A stretch of DNA of 64,000 nt, taken from contig JAXMCV010000003.1 in NCBI GenBank assembly GCA_046349215.1, positions 372,001 to 436,000 on the forward strand. The letters run 5' to 3'. The notes under the pieces were generated by a model. It was not told the DNA's origin. It saw only the letters and a program-made list of their open reading frames with translations, and did no database searches. Each line of letters starts with the position of its first letter. The stretch's first letter is position 1. Origin of the DNA: JAJXWB01 sp046349215. GTDB taxonomy: Bacteria > Pseudomonadota > Alphaproteobacteria > Rhizobiales > Beijerinckiaceae. Both the position numbers and the translations under genes were made by a program. Below are positions 50,996 to 60,182 of the stretch, piece after piece.

Positions 50996-52062
50996 AGCCG
51001 CACGCCGGTCTTCCGGTCGAACAGATGCACGGCGTCGGCTGATATGGCGAGCTTCTGCGCCTCGCCCGCCGGCGCGGAATGGGCGGCGGGCAGCGCGACG
51101 GTGAAGGCGCCGCCGGCGACGATGCCGTGCACGAGCTGGCCGAGGCCGAGTTCTTCCACCAGTTCGACCTTGAAGGCGAGGCCGGCGCCGTCGCTTGCAA
51201 AACTCACGCGCTCCGGCCGAACGCCGGCTTTCACTTTGGTGCCGACGGCGGGACCGAAATGCCCGGGGTCGTAGGCGAGCGTTGCGCCGTCGGGCAGGCG
51301 CAACACGCCCGGCTTCTCCACAGTCGCGTCGAGAAAGTTCATCGGCGGCGAACCCAGGAATCCCGCGACGAAGACGGTCGCCGGCCGTTCGTAGAGTTCG
51401 AGCGGCGCGCCGACCTGCTCGACGCGTCCGGCATTCATCACGACCAGCATGTCGGCGAGCGTCATGGCTTCCAGCTGGTCGTGCGTGACATAGACCGACG
51501 TCGTCTTCAGGCGGCGCTGCAGCTTCCGTATCTCGATGCGCATCTGCACGCGCAATTTCGCGTCCAGGTTCGAGAGCGGTTCGTCAAACAGGAAGACGGA
51601 GGGCTTGCGCACGATGGCGCGGCCCATCGCGACCCGCTGGCGCTGGCCGCCGGAAAGCTGGCGCGGCTTGCGCTTCAGCATGTCCTGATCGAGCTCGAGT
51701 ATCTTCGCAGCCTCGTTCACCCGCGCGAGAATTTCCGGCTCGGGCGTCTTCAGGTTGCGCAGGCCATAGGCCATGTTGTCGTACACGCTCATGTGCGGGT
51801 AGAGCGCGTAATTCTGGAACACCATGGCGATGTCGCGCTCCATCGGCTCGAGATCGTTGACCTTGCGCTCGCCGATGGAGATCGCGCCGCCGGTGATCGT
51901 CTCGAGGCCGGCAATCATGCGTAGCAACGTCGACTTGCCGCAGCCCGAGGGTCCGACGAGCACGCAGAAGCCGCCGTCGGGCACGGCGAAGGACACGCCC
52001 TTCACGGCGTTGAAGCCGCCGGGATACACCTTCTGCACATTGTCGAGCAGGACGCCCGCCAT
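50992..52062 (-). CDS. ugpC: sn-glycerol-3-phosphate ABC transporter ATP-binding protein UgpC
   Basis: A 356-residue MalK/UgpC-type ATPase. Walker A GPSGCGKST, signature LSGGQRQRVAMGRAIVR, Walker B VFLFDEPLSNLDAKLR and the switch THDQLEAMTLAD identify the nucleotide domain; residues about 240-356 form the regulatory TOBE/MalK-like domain (VRPERVSFA). It powers uptake through UgpA and UgpE. The gene starts one base after ugpE's stop and ends in a TTGA overlap with the serine hydrolase. Confidence 0.92.
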   Translation of the reverse strand: MAGVLLDNVQKVYPGGFNAVKGVSFAVPDGGFCVLVGPSGCGKSTLLRMIAGLETITGGAISIGERKVNDLEPMERDIAMVFQNYALYPHMSVYDNMAYGLRNLKTPEPEILARVNEAAKILELDQDMLKRKPRQLSGGQRQRVAMGRAIVRKPSVFLFDEPLSNLDAKLRVQMRIEIRKLQRRLKTTSVYVTHDQLEAMTLADMLVVMNAGRVEQVGAPLELYERPATVFVAGFLGSPPMNFLDATVEKPGVLRLPDGATLAYDPGHFGPAVGTKVKAGVRPERVSFASDGAGLAFKVELVEELGLGQLVHGIVAGGAFTVALPAAHSAPAGEAQKLAISADAVHLFDRKTGVRL

Positions 52063-52063
52063 A

Positions 52064-52912
52064 TTATTTCTCCGTCTCGACGAGACCCTTGACGAACAAT
52101 TTCTGCATGAACACGACGACCGCGACGGGCGGCAGCATGGCCAGCATGGCGGTCGCCATGGCGAGCTGCCATTCCGTCAGCGCATCCTGCACGGCGACGA
52201 TCTTCTTGATGCCGATGACGATCGTCTGCATGTCGTCGCGCGTGGTGATGAGCAGCGGCCAGAGATACTGGTTCCAGCCGTAGATGAAGAGAATGACGAA
52301 GAGCGCCGCGAGATTGGTGCGCGACAGCGGCAGCAGCACGTCCTTGAAGAAGCGGAAAGGGCCGGCGGCGTCGATCTTGGCGGCCTCCAGCAATTCGTCC
52401 GGCACGGTCATGAAGAACTGGCGGAACAGCAGCGTCGCGGTGGCCGAGGCGATCAGCGGCACGGAGAGGCCGGCGTAGGTGTCGAGCATCTTGAGATCGG
52501 CGACGATCTTGTAGGTCGGATAGATGCGCACCTCGACCGGGAACATCAGCGTGAGAAAGATCAGCCAGAAGGCCGCCATGCGCAGGGGGAAGCGGAAATA
52601 GACGATGGCGTAGGCCGACAGCAGTGAGATCGCGATCTTGCCGATCGAGATGACGAGCGCCGAGACCAGCGAGTTGAACAGCATGGTCGAGACATGGGCG
52701 CGCGTCGTCGAACCCGTGCCTTCGAACAGGACGCGGCTGTAATTCTCGATGAAATGCGAGCCGGGCATCAGGCCGAGCTTGCCGTTGGAGATGGTCGCGG
52801 GATCGACGGTCGAGGCGACGAAAGCGATCCAGACCGGAAAGACGACGATCAGCACGCCGACGACAAGAATGAAATGCGACAGGAGATCGCCGAAGCGCCG
52901 GTTCTCTACCAT
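52064..52912 (-). CDS. ugpE: sn-glycerol-3-phosphate ABC transporter permease UgpE
   Basis: A 282-residue permease of the CUT1 family with six membrane segments. The EAA loop is ELLEAAKIDAAGPFRFFKDVLLPLS, and the N-terminal FPVWIAFVAST and VEVRIYPTYKI are UgpE-typical. The ATG at 52912 is the family start; the open frame upstream runs into a palindromic repeat and is not coding. It forms the channel with UgpA. Confidence 0.93.
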   Translation of the reverse strand: MVENRRFGDLLSHFILVVGVLIVVFPVWIAFVASTVDPATISNGKLGLMPGSHFIENYSRVLFEGTGSTTRAHVSTMLFNSLVSALVISIGKIAISLLSAYAIVYFRFPLRMAAFWLIFLTLMFPVEVRIYPTYKIVADLKMLDTYAGLSVPLIASATATLLFRQFFMTVPDELLEAAKIDAAGPFRFFKDVLLPLSRTNLAALFVILFIYGWNQYLWPLLITTRDDMQTIVIGIKKIVAVQDALTEWQLAMATAMLAMLPPVAVVVFMQKLFVKGLVETEK

Positions 52913-52934
52913 TGCGCCCCCTCCCTTGCCGCAA

Positions 52935-53039
52935 CTTTCCCTCCCCCCCTGTGGGGGAGGGCTAGGGTGGGGGGTCGCGAAATCTGGCGAGATTGCCCGC
53001 CCCCCTCCCCCTGCCCCTCCCCACAAGGGGGAGGGGAGT
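52935..53039. repeat. GC-rich palindromic intergenic repeat between ugpA and ugpE
   Basis: Two local hairpins, CTCCCCCCCTGTGGGGGAG (52941-52959) and CCCCTCCCCACAAGGGGGAGG (about 53016-53036), flank a central stretch, and the two arms are imperfect inverted copies of one another. The pattern CCTCCCCC(A/T)...GGGGGAGGG is a frequent dispersed element in Hyphomicrobiales intergenic DNA. In an operon gap it can act as mRNA processing or stability signal; that role is inferred. Confidence 0.7.
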
Positions 53040-53057
53040 TCGTGTGCGACGCCGGCA

Positions 53058-53939
53058 TCAATACGTCACCTTGCGTTCGACATAGCGGAACTGGATCGAG
53101 GTCAGCACGATGACGATGATCATCAGCACGACGGATTGCGCGTTGGAGCCGCCGAGGTCGCCGCCGAGGCGTCCGTCCGAGAAGACCTTGTAGACCAGCG
53201 TTTCCGTGGCCTTGGCGGGACCGCCGCCGGTCATGGCGTCGATGATGCCGAACGTGTCGAAGAAGACATAGACGACGTTGACGACGACGAGAAAGAACGT
53301 CGTGGGCGAGAGCAGCGGGAAAACGATCGTCCAGAAGCGCCGCGCCGGGCGCGCGCCGTCGATGGCCGCCGCCTCGATCAGCGATTTCGGAATGGCCTGC
53401 AGGCCTGCGAGGAAGAACAGGAAATTGTAGCTGATCTGCTTCCAGACCGACGCCATGATGACCAGCGTCATCGCCTGGCCGCCGTTGAGCGTCGGGTTCC
53501 AGTCGATGCCGATGCTCGTCAGCACATGCGCGAAATAACCGAGCGAGGGCTGGAAGAGGAACCCCCAGATCACGCCGGCCACGGCCGGCGCCACCGCATA
53601 GGGCCAGACCAGAAGCGTGCGATAGGCGGTCGCGCCCTTGATGCCGCGGTCTGCCTGCACGGCGAGCGCCAGCGCGATCGACAATGAGAAGAAGGTGACG
53701 GCGGCGGCAAATACCGCGGTCGTGCGCATGGCGTGGAAGTAATAGGGATCGGAGAACAGGTTGCGATAGTTTTCGAGCCCGACGAATTCGGAACTCGTTC
53801 CGAACGCGTCCTGGATGAAGAAGCTCTCCTTCACCGCCTGCGACGCCGGCCAGTAGAAAAATATGAAAGTGATCGCGAGCTGCGGCGCGAGCAACGCGTA
53901 GGGGAGAAGCTTGCCGGAGAAGGTGGAGCGTTTTTCCAT
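53058..53939 (-). CDS. ugpA: sn-glycerol-3-phosphate ABC transporter permease UgpA
   Basis: A 293-residue CUT1 permease. KLLPYALLAPQLAITFIFFYWPASQAV is the UgpA-type N-terminus; the EAA loop is SLIEAAAIDGARPARRFWTIVFPLL; GGGPAKATETLVYKVFSDG is the conserved periplasmic loop. ATG 53939 (MEKRSTF) matches family starts; ATG 53945 is in frame and better spaced from a GGGGAC, so the true start is one of these two. It pairs with UgpE. Confidence 0.92.
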   Translation of the reverse strand: MEKRSTFSGKLLPYALLAPQLAITFIFFYWPASQAVKESFFIQDAFGTSSEFVGLENYRNLFSDPYYFHAMRTTAVFAAAVTFFSLSIALALAVQADRGIKGATAYRTLLVWPYAVAPAVAGVIWGFLFQPSLGYFAHVLTSIGIDWNPTLNGGQAMTLVIMASVWKQISYNFLFFLAGLQAIPKSLIEAAAIDGARPARRFWTIVFPLLSPTTFFLVVVNVVYVFFDTFGIIDAMTGGGPAKATETLVYKVFSDGRLGGDLGGSNAQSVVLMIIVIVLTSIQFRYVERKVTY

Positions 53940-53955
53940 GACCATCCGCAATGTC

Positions 53956-54101
53956 CCCTCTCCCGCCTTGCGGGAGAGGGTGCGCCTGCAACGCAGGCGT
54001 CGGGTGAGGGCGCTGCTCCTGCCCAAGGCCTATGAAGCGACCATCCCCCTCATCCGTCACGCGTCCCGCGTGACACCTTCTCCCGCTCTCGCGGGAGAAG
54101 G
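53956..54101. repeat. Composite palindromic repeat between ugpB and ugpA
   Basis: The gap holds two strong hairpins: CCCTCTCCCG-CCTTG-CGGGAGAGGG (53956-53980) and CCTTCTCCCGC-TCTC-GCGGGAGAAGG (54076-54101), joined by about 95 bp that contain GGGTGAGGG and CCCCCTCATCCG as further inverted words. This layout is that of a MITE-like dispersed repeat often found in alphaproteobacteria. It differs in sequence from the repeat between ugpA and ugpE. Confidence 0.75.
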
Positions 54102-54111
54102 AAGGCGCGAC

Positions 54112-55416
54112 TCACTTTCCAGCGGTGCGTTCGAACTGCCGCAGCATCGTGTCGCCGCGCGACACGGCGTCGTCGAGCGCCTGCTTCGCCGTCTTCTTGC
54201 CGGCCAGAGCCTGCTCGATCTCTTCCGACCAGACGTCGCGCATCTGCACCATGTTGCCGAAGCGCAGGCCGCGCGAATTCTCGGTCGGCTCCTTGTTGGT
54301 CAGTTCCTTCAGCGGCGTCTCGAGCAGCGGGTTCTCCTTGTAGAAGCCCGAGGCCTTGGTCTTCTCATAGGCCGCCTTGGTGATCGGCAGGTAGCCGGAC
54401 TTGGTGTGCAGCTCCACCTGCCGGTCCGTGTCGGACAGGAAGGACAGGAATTTCGCGACGCCCTTGTATTCGTCGGCGCTCTTGCCGCCCATGATCCACA
54501 GCGAGGCGCCGCCGATGATCGAGTTCTGCGGCGCGCCCTGCACGTCGGGGAAATACGGCATGGCCGCATTGGTATAGGCGAATTTCGCGTTGGCCTTCAC
54601 GTTGCCGTAGAAGGCCGACGACGTGAGGAAGATCGGGCATTCGCCCGAGGTAAAGCGGCCCTCGCCCGAATTGGTGCGGCCGGAATAATCGTAGGTCTTG
54701 TCCTTCTGGAGTTCGGCCAGCGTCGACAACAGGCGCTCGTGCAGCGGCGTGTTGAACTTCAGCTGCGTGTCGAAGCCGTCGAGCCCGTTCGCCTTCGTGC
54801 CGATCGGCACGTTGTGCCAGGCGGAGAATTGCTCGATCAGCGCCCAGGGAGCCCAGGCGTTGGAGAGGCCGCAGGTCGGCGACGTCGCGTGCAGCTTCTT
54901 CGCTGCCTCGAAGACCTCCGGCCATGTCTTGAGCTTATCGGGATCGACGCCGGCCTTGGCGAGCGCGTCCTTGTTCAGCCACATGACCATGGACGACGAG
55001 TTGAACGGGAAGGACAGCATCTCGCCCTTCACGGTCGAGTAATAACCGGTGATGGTGGGCAGGTAGGCCTGCGGGTCGAATTTCTCGCCCGTCTCTTTCA
55101 TCAATTGGTAGACCGGCTTAACAGCGCCCTTGGCGGCCATCATCGTCGCCGTGCCGACCTCGAACACCTGCATGATGTGCGGGGCGTTGCCGGCGCGGAA
55201 GGCGGCGATGCCGGCGTTCATGGTGTCGGCGTAGCCGCCCTTGTAGGAGGGCACGACCTTGTAGTCGGGCTGCGCCTTGTTGAAATCCTCGGCCAGCTTG
55301 ACGATCAGGTCGTTGTTGGCGCCGGTCATGGCGTGCCACCACTGGATTTCCGTGGCGGCCAGCGCATGCTGACTCACGCCGGCCAGAACGAGGGCGGCGA
55401 AGGCGGTTTTCTTCAT
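54112..55416 (-). CDS. ugpB: sn-glycerol-3-phosphate-binding periplasmic protein UgpB
   Basis: A 434-residue family 1 solute-binding protein with a Sec signal (MKKTAFAALVLAGVSQHALA). The mature protein has EIQWWHAMTGANNDLIVKLA, YKGGYADTMNAGIAAFRAGNAPHIMQVFEVGTATMMA and FPFNSSSMVMWLNKDA, closely following UgpB of enterobacteria, which binds glycerol-3-phosphate and glycerophosphodiesters. GGGAG lies 7 nt before the ATG. First gene of the ugpBAEC operon; in other bacteria this operon is phosphate-controlled (PhoB), but I see no clear Pho box. Confidence 0.92.
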   Translation of the reverse strand: MKKTAFAALVLAGVSQHALAATEIQWWHAMTGANNDLIVKLAEDFNKAQPDYKVVPSYKGGYADTMNAGIAAFRAGNAPHIMQVFEVGTATMMAAKGAVKPVYQLMKETGEKFDPQAYLPTITGYYSTVKGEMLSFPFNSSSMVMWLNKDALAKAGVDPDKLKTWPEVFEAAKKLHATSPTCGLSNAWAPWALIEQFSAWHNVPIGTKANGLDGFDTQLKFNTPLHERLLSTLAELQKDKTYDYSGRTNSGEGRFTSGECPIFLTSSAFYGNVKANAKFAYTNAAMPYFPDVQGAPQNSIIGGASLWIMGGKSADEYKGVAKFLSFLSDTDRQVELHTKSGYLPITKAAYEKTKASGFYKENPLLETPLKELTNKEPTENSRGLRFGNMVQMRDVWSEEIEQALAGKKTAKQALDDAVSRGDTMLRQFERTAGK

Positions 55417-55534
55417 GGTCGATCTCCCTGAACGCCGGCTGCTTCTATGGGGCGCCGTCTTCATATCCGTGACGTATTCATGACGAAGCTGCGACGATCC
55501 GGCAAGCGGCCAGCGGCCCGCCTGATCGCCATGG

Positions 55535-57130
55535 TCACGCCGCGCCGCGGATCATGTCGGCGGCCTTTTCGCCGATCATGATGGACGGCGCGTTGGTGTT
55601 GCCGCCGACGAGAGTCGGCATGATCGAGGCGTCGACGACGCGCAGCCCCTCGAGCCCATGCACGCGCAAGTGCGCGTCGACGACGGCGCTCGCCGGGTCC
55701 GGCCCCATCATGCAGGTGCCGACGGGGTGATAGACCGTGTCGACGCGCTTCCGGAGGAAATCCCGGATCTGTTCGTCGGTCTCGACGCCTTCGGTGAATT
55801 CGTCGCGCTTGCGGATCGCCTTCATGGCGGGCGCATCCATGATGCGACGCGTCATCTTGAAGCCCGCGACCATCGTTTCCAGGTCCTCCGGCTCGCCGAG
55901 GAAATTCGGATCGATCAGCGGCGCGGCCAAAGGATCGGCGCTGGTGAGCTTCACGCTGCCGCGCGAAACCGGGCGCAACAGGCAGACGTGGCAAGAATAG
56001 CCGTGGCCGAGGTGACGCTTGCGCGCATGATCGTCGACGAGGCCGACGATGAAATGCAGCTGTATGTCCGGGATCTCGAGATCGGGGCGCGTCTTGAGGA
56101 AGCCGCCTGCCTCCGCGAAATTCGTCGAGATCATCCCCTTGCGTTCGGCGCGATAGCGTTTGATCTCGCGGAAGAGCTTGCCCATTCCCTTCACGGAATA
56201 GCCCAGCGCGTCGAGCGAATCCGTCTTGTAGCCGAAGGCGAAGTCCGGATGATCCTGCAGGTTGAGGCCGACGCCCGGCAGATGATGGACAGGCGCAACG
56301 CCGGCCTGTTTCAGCGCCGCAGAATCGCCGACGCCCGACAGCATCAGCAATTGCGGGCTGCCGAAGGCGCCACCCGACACGATCACCTCGCGGCGCGCGC
56401 GCACGACCTTCTTTTCGGATCCGACCTGGAATTCCGCGCCGACCGCGCGCTTGCCGTCGAAAATGATGCGAAGCACCTGCGCGCCGGTCTGCACGAACAG
56501 GTTCGGGCGCTTGCCGATATGGGGATGGATGTAGGCGCGTGCGGCGCTGCAGCGTTCGCCGTTGATCTGCGTGACCTGATAGATTCCGCAGCCTTCCTGC
56601 TTCGCGCCGTTGAAGTCGCTGGTCATCGGCATCTGGCATTCGCGCGCCGCGTCCAGGAAGGTTTCCTGCAGCGGATTGCCGGTGCGCAATTCGGCGACAT
56701 TCAGCGGCCCGCCCTTGCCGTGGAATTCGTCGGCGCGCGTCTCGTTGTTTTCCGACTTGCGGAAATAGGGCAGCACGTCGGCGTAGGACCAGCCGGGATT
56801 TCCGAGCGAGGCCCAGTGGTCGTAGTCCCACTTGTGGCCGCGGATATAGACCATGGCGTTGATGCCGGAGGAGCCGCCGAGCGTCTTGCCGCGCGGCTGG
56901 TAGCCGATGCGGCCGCCGAGCCCCTTCTGCGGCACGGTGTCATAGGCCCAGTTGCGGATTTTGCCGGGCACCATGATTGCGCCGGCCAGCGGCGTCCACA
57001 CCATCCAGTGCTTGCCGTCGTCGCCGGCCTCGAACAGGGCGACGCTCGTTCCGGGGTCTTCGCTCAGCCGACCCGCCACGGCGCAACCCGCCGAACCGCC
57101 GCCCAGCACGATGAAGTCGAATTCGTCCAT
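55535..57130 (-). CDS. GMC-family oxidoreductase (choline/alcohol dehydrogenase-like)
   Basis: A 531-residue FAD enzyme of the glucose-methanol-choline family. The ADP-binding motif is IVLGGGSAGCAVAGRLSE with the acidic LFEAG; the two GMC signatures appear as RGKTLGGSSGINAMVYIRG and GAFGSPQLLMLSGVG; the active-site histidine region is VYHPVGTCMMG, with a second His/Asn in MPTLVGGNTNAPS. It oxidises primary alcohols such as choline or others. The gene stands alone 118 bp upstream of ugpB, on the same strand. Without betB next to it I do not call it betA. Confidence 0.9.
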   Translation of the reverse strand: MDEFDFIVLGGGSAGCAVAGRLSEDPGTSVALFEAGDDGKHWMVWTPLAGAIMVPGKIRNWAYDTVPQKGLGGRIGYQPRGKTLGGSSGINAMVYIRGHKWDYDHWASLGNPGWSYADVLPYFRKSENNETRADEFHGKGGPLNVAELRTGNPLQETFLDAARECQMPMTSDFNGAKQEGCGIYQVTQINGERCSAARAYIHPHIGKRPNLFVQTGAQVLRIIFDGKRAVGAEFQVGSEKKVVRARREVIVSGGAFGSPQLLMLSGVGDSAALKQAGVAPVHHLPGVGLNLQDHPDFAFGYKTDSLDALGYSVKGMGKLFREIKRYRAERKGMISTNFAEAGGFLKTRPDLEIPDIQLHFIVGLVDDHARKRHLGHGYSCHVCLLRPVSRGSVKLTSADPLAAPLIDPNFLGEPEDLETMVAGFKMTRRIMDAPAMKAIRKRDEFTEGVETDEQIRDFLRKRVDTVYHPVGTCMMGPDPASAVVDAHLRVHGLEGLRVVDASIMPTLVGGNTNAPSIMIGEKAADMIRGAA

Positions 57131-57252
57131 GGCGCTTCCCCTGTGTTGTTTAGGCGTAAACTATACGGGTTCGACCGGCTCGGGGAGTCCCGGCCCGCAT
57201 TGTCTTCCGCCCGCCGGCGCGGCAGGATCGCAGTCCTTTCGCGAGCAAATCA

Positions 57253-57774
57253 ATGACCCCTCTCGTACTTACCCTCATCGGCGACGACCGGCCGGGCCTC
57301 GTCGCCGCGGTTTCGCAGGCTGTCGCAGCGCAGGGCGGCACCTGGCTCGAAAGCCGGCTTGCCCGGCTTTCAGGCAAGTTCGCCGGCATCGTGCTGGTCG
57401 GCGCGCCGCCTGAAAAGGCGCAGGCGATCGCCGGGGCGCTGGAGGGGCTGGCGGTCGAAGGGCTGAAGGTGACGGTCGAGAGCGGGGCCGAACCCGTCGC
57501 TGCGGCGGCTCCCGGCGAACGGCTCGACCTCGAGATCGTCGGCAACGAGCGGCCGGGCATCGTGCGCGACCTGACCCAGGCGCTGAAGGCGCTCGGCGCC
57601 AATATCGAGGAATTTTCGTCAGGCCTCGAAAGCGCGCCCTTCACCGGTCAGGACATGTTCCGCGCGAAAGCCCGCGTCACCCTGCCGGCCGGGCTGAAAC
57701 CCGCCGAAGTCGGCCGGACGCTGGAACGGCTGGCCGGCGAGATCATGGTGGATCTGACGCTCGGCGAGGGGTGA
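57253..57774 (+). CDS. Tandem ACT-domain protein (GcvR-like)
   Basis: A 173-residue cytosolic protein with two ACT domains: LVLTLIGDDRPGLVAAVSQAVAAQGGTW (residues about 4-75) and LEIVGNERPGIVRDLTQALKALGANIEE (about 92-165). Both have the Gly-Leu/Ile turn that binds small ligands, often amino acids. GcvR-type proteins regulate the glycine cleavage system in enterobacteria; no gcv genes are near, so the target is unknown. Confidence 0.87.
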   Translation: MTPLVLTLIGDDRPGLVAAVSQAVAAQGGTWLESRLARLSGKFAGIVLVGAPPEKAQAIAGALEGLAVEGLKVTVESGAEPVAAAAPGERLDLEIVGNERPGIVRDLTQALKALGANIEEFSSGLESAPFTGQDMFRAKARVTLPAGLKPAEVGRTLERLAGEIMVDLTLGEG

Positions 57775-57866
57775 GGGGCCGTCGCCGCATCCCCTTCCTT
57801 AACCGGCCCTTAATTCGCCCTCGTTAATCCTCATGACCGCCGTCTCTGAGAGCGGAACGGACGGAC

Positions 57867-60161
57867 ATGCTGGGCTGGGGCAAGGGCAGGAAGGAGGCTG
57901 GCCGCGAGCGTCGCGAGCCGGGTTTCGACGACCCGCGTGGGGAAATCCTGCGCGCCGAGCCTGACGATCGCGTGTCCGGCGGCAGGCGCCGCAAGGCGTC
58001 GGGCGACGGCCGCCGCGAACCGCGGCTCGACGACCGCGACGATCTGCGAGCCGACCCGCGGGAGAACAGTTTGGCGCGGGGCAAATCCAACCGGCAGGAC
58101 GACAAGGGGGCCCGTCGGCGCAAGAGGCGTCGGCGTTCGGGCTCCGTTGTCGGCGGCCTCGTCTACTGGACTCTGGTGCTTGGCGTCTGGTCGACAATCG
58201 GTCTCGCCGCGCTCTTTGCCTATCACGCCTCGCGGCTGCCGCCGATCGACCAACTGGCGATCCCGAAGCGCCCGCCCAACATCGCCATTCTCGCCGAGGA
58301 CGGCGAGGTGCTGGCCAATCGCGGCGACACGGGCGGCCCGGCGATCCGGCTCGGCGAATTGCCACCCTACCTGCCGAAAGCCTTCATCGCCATCGAGGAC
58401 CGGCGCTTCTTCGCGCATTGGGGCATCGATCCCGTCGGCATCGGCCGCGCGCTTCTCGCCAACGCCATGCATCGCGGCGGCGTGCAGGGCGGCTCGACGC
58501 TCACCCAGCAGCTGGCGAAAAACCTGTTCCTGACGCAGGAACGCACGATGAGCCGCAAGATCCAGGAAGCGATCCTGGCCCTGTGGCTCGAGCACAAATA
58601 TTCGAAGGACCAGATCCTCGAGCTCTACCTGAACCGCGTCTATTTCGGTTCGGGCGCCTATGGCGTCGAAGCCGCCGCGCAGAAATATTTCGGACACGGC
58701 GCGCGCGAAACGACGCTGGCGGAATCGGCAATGCTCGCAGGCCTGATGAAGGCGCCGACCAAGCTCGCGCCCAACCGCAACCCCGAAGGCGCAAGCGAAC
58801 GCGCGCAGCAGGTCGTGATGGCCATGCTGCAGGAAGGACACATTACCGAGGCGATGGCGAAGGTCGCATTGGGACGGCCCGCCGTCGCGGTGCACGAGAC
58901 GGCGGGCTCGATCAACTACGCCGCCGACTACGTCATGGACACGCTGAACGACACCGTCGGCGCGATTGACGAGGATCTCGTCGTGACGACCTCGCTCAAC
59001 GGCAAGATGCAGGCGGCGGCCGAGAAGGCGCTGACCGAAGAACTCGACAAGAAGGGCGTGAAATTCAACGTCGGCCAGGGCGCGCTGGTGGCGATGGACC
59101 CCGGCGGCGGCGTGCGCGCGCTGGTCGGCGGCCGCAATTATTCGGACAGCCAGTTCAATCGGGCGGTCGCCGCGAAACGACAGCCGGGCTCGGCCTTCAA
59201 GCCGTTCGTGTATCTGACCGCGCTGGAGCGCGGCCTGACGCCGGAGACGGTGCGCGACGACGCGCCGATCAACGTCAGGGGCTGGCGTCCGGAGAATTAC
59301 AGCCGCGAATATTTCGGGCCGATCACGCTCACCAATGCGCTCGCCCTGTCCCTGAACACGGTCGCGGTGCGGCTTGGCCTCGAAGTCGGACCGAAAGCCG
59401 TCATCGCGACGGCGCATCGTCTCGGGATCCAGTCGGAACTGCAGCCGAATGCATCCATTGCGCTCGGCACGAGCGAAGTGACGCCGCTCGAACTGACATC
59501 CGCCTACGCGCCCTTCGCCAACGGCGGCCTCGGCGCGGCGCCCTTCGTCATCACGCGCGTGCGCACCGCCGACGGCAAGCTGCTGTACCAGCGGCGCGGC
59601 GTCTCTGGCGGACGCATCGTCGAGCCGCAATACGTGGCGATGATGAATGCGATGATGCAGGAGACGCTGCTGACGGGCACGGCCCGCAAGGCGGAACTGT
59701 CGGGCTGGCAGGCGGCCGGCAAGACCGGCACGTCACAGGATTTCCGCGACGCCTGGTTCGTCGGCTACACGAGCGCGCTCGTCGGCGCGGTTTGGCTCGG
59801 CAACGACGACAATTCGCCGACCAAGCACGCGTCGGGCGGCAGCCTGCCCGTGGAAATCTGGAGCCGGTTCATGCGCGAGGCGCTGAAGGGCGTACCGACC
59901 CAGCAATTGCCCGGCGGAACCTGGCGGCCGGCGAACCCGCCGCCGGAAATCCCGGTGGCGCGCGGACCGGATCCTGCCGGTCAGCCGTCGTTCGGCGCCG
60001 CGCCGGCGCCCCAGCGGGCCGCGCAACGCGCGACGGCGCCGGCCGGCCAGCGGCCGCGGTCGATCGACGACCTGCTGCCGCCGGGCGACATCGGGGATTC
60101 CCGCGCCGCGCAGAACGCGCCGCGCGAGAAGAATTTCCTCGAAAAATTATTCGGCGGCTGA
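57867..60161 (+). CDS. Penicillin-binding protein 1A family (bifunctional glycosyltransferase/transpeptidase)
   Basis: A 764-residue class A PBP that polymerises and cross-links peptidoglycan. A long, highly charged cytoplasmic tail (residues 1-90, rich in Arg, Asp and Glu) precedes one membrane helix (about 92-119). GT51 motifs are IAIEDRRFFAHWGIDP, GGSTLTQQLAKNLFL and KEAILALWLEHK-like (RKIQEAILALWLE). Transpeptidase motifs are SxxK in PGSAFKPF, SxN in SLNTVAV and KTG in AAGKTGTS. The C-terminal 90 residues are Pro/Ala-rich. The N-terminal tail is longer than usual. Confidence 0.93.
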   Translation: MLGWGKGRKEAGRERREPGFDDPRGEILRAEPDDRVSGGRRRKASGDGRREPRLDDRDDLRADPRENSLARGKSNRQDDKGARRRKRRRRSGSVVGGLVYWTLVLGVWSTIGLAALFAYHASRLPPIDQLAIPKRPPNIAILAEDGEVLANRGDTGGPAIRLGELPPYLPKAFIAIEDRRFFAHWGIDPVGIGRALLANAMHRGGVQGGSTLTQQLAKNLFLTQERTMSRKIQEAILALWLEHKYSKDQILELYLNRVYFGSGAYGVEAAAQKYFGHGARETTLAESAMLAGLMKAPTKLAPNRNPEGASERAQQVVMAMLQEGHITEAMAKVALGRPAVAVHETAGSINYAADYVMDTLNDTVGAIDEDLVVTTSLNGKMQAAAEKALTEELDKKGVKFNVGQGALVAMDPGGGVRALVGGRNYSDSQFNRAVAAKRQPGSAFKPFVYLTALERGLTPETVRDDAPINVRGWRPENYSREYFGPITLTNALALSLNTVAVRLGLEVGPKAVIATAHRLGIQSELQPNASIALGTSEVTPLELTSAYAPFANGGLGAAPFVITRVRTADGKLLYQRRGVSGGRIVEPQYVAMMNAMMQETLLTGTARKAELSGWQAAGKTGTSQDFRDAWFVGYTSALVGAVWLGNDDNSPTKHASGGSLPVEIWSRFMREALKGVPTQQLPGGTWRPANPPPEIPVARGPDPAGQPSFGAAPAPQRAAQRATAPAGQRPRSIDDLLPPGDIGDSRAAQNAPREKNFLEKLFGG

Positions 60162-60182
60162 GGCGCGCCGAACGACCGTCGA

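Noticed and set aside
52935..53039. GC-rich repeats as a CRISPR array
   Set aside because: Only two inverted arms, no regularly spaced direct repeats or spacers, and no cas genes in the window.
55535..57130. Betaine synthesis operon (betA)
   Set aside because: The GMC enzyme has no betB, betI or betC beside it, so a choline-specific name is not supported.
57831..59630. A 599-codon minus-strand frame over the PBP gene
   Set aside because: Antisense shadow; the plus-strand PBP has complete GT51 and transpeptidase motifs.
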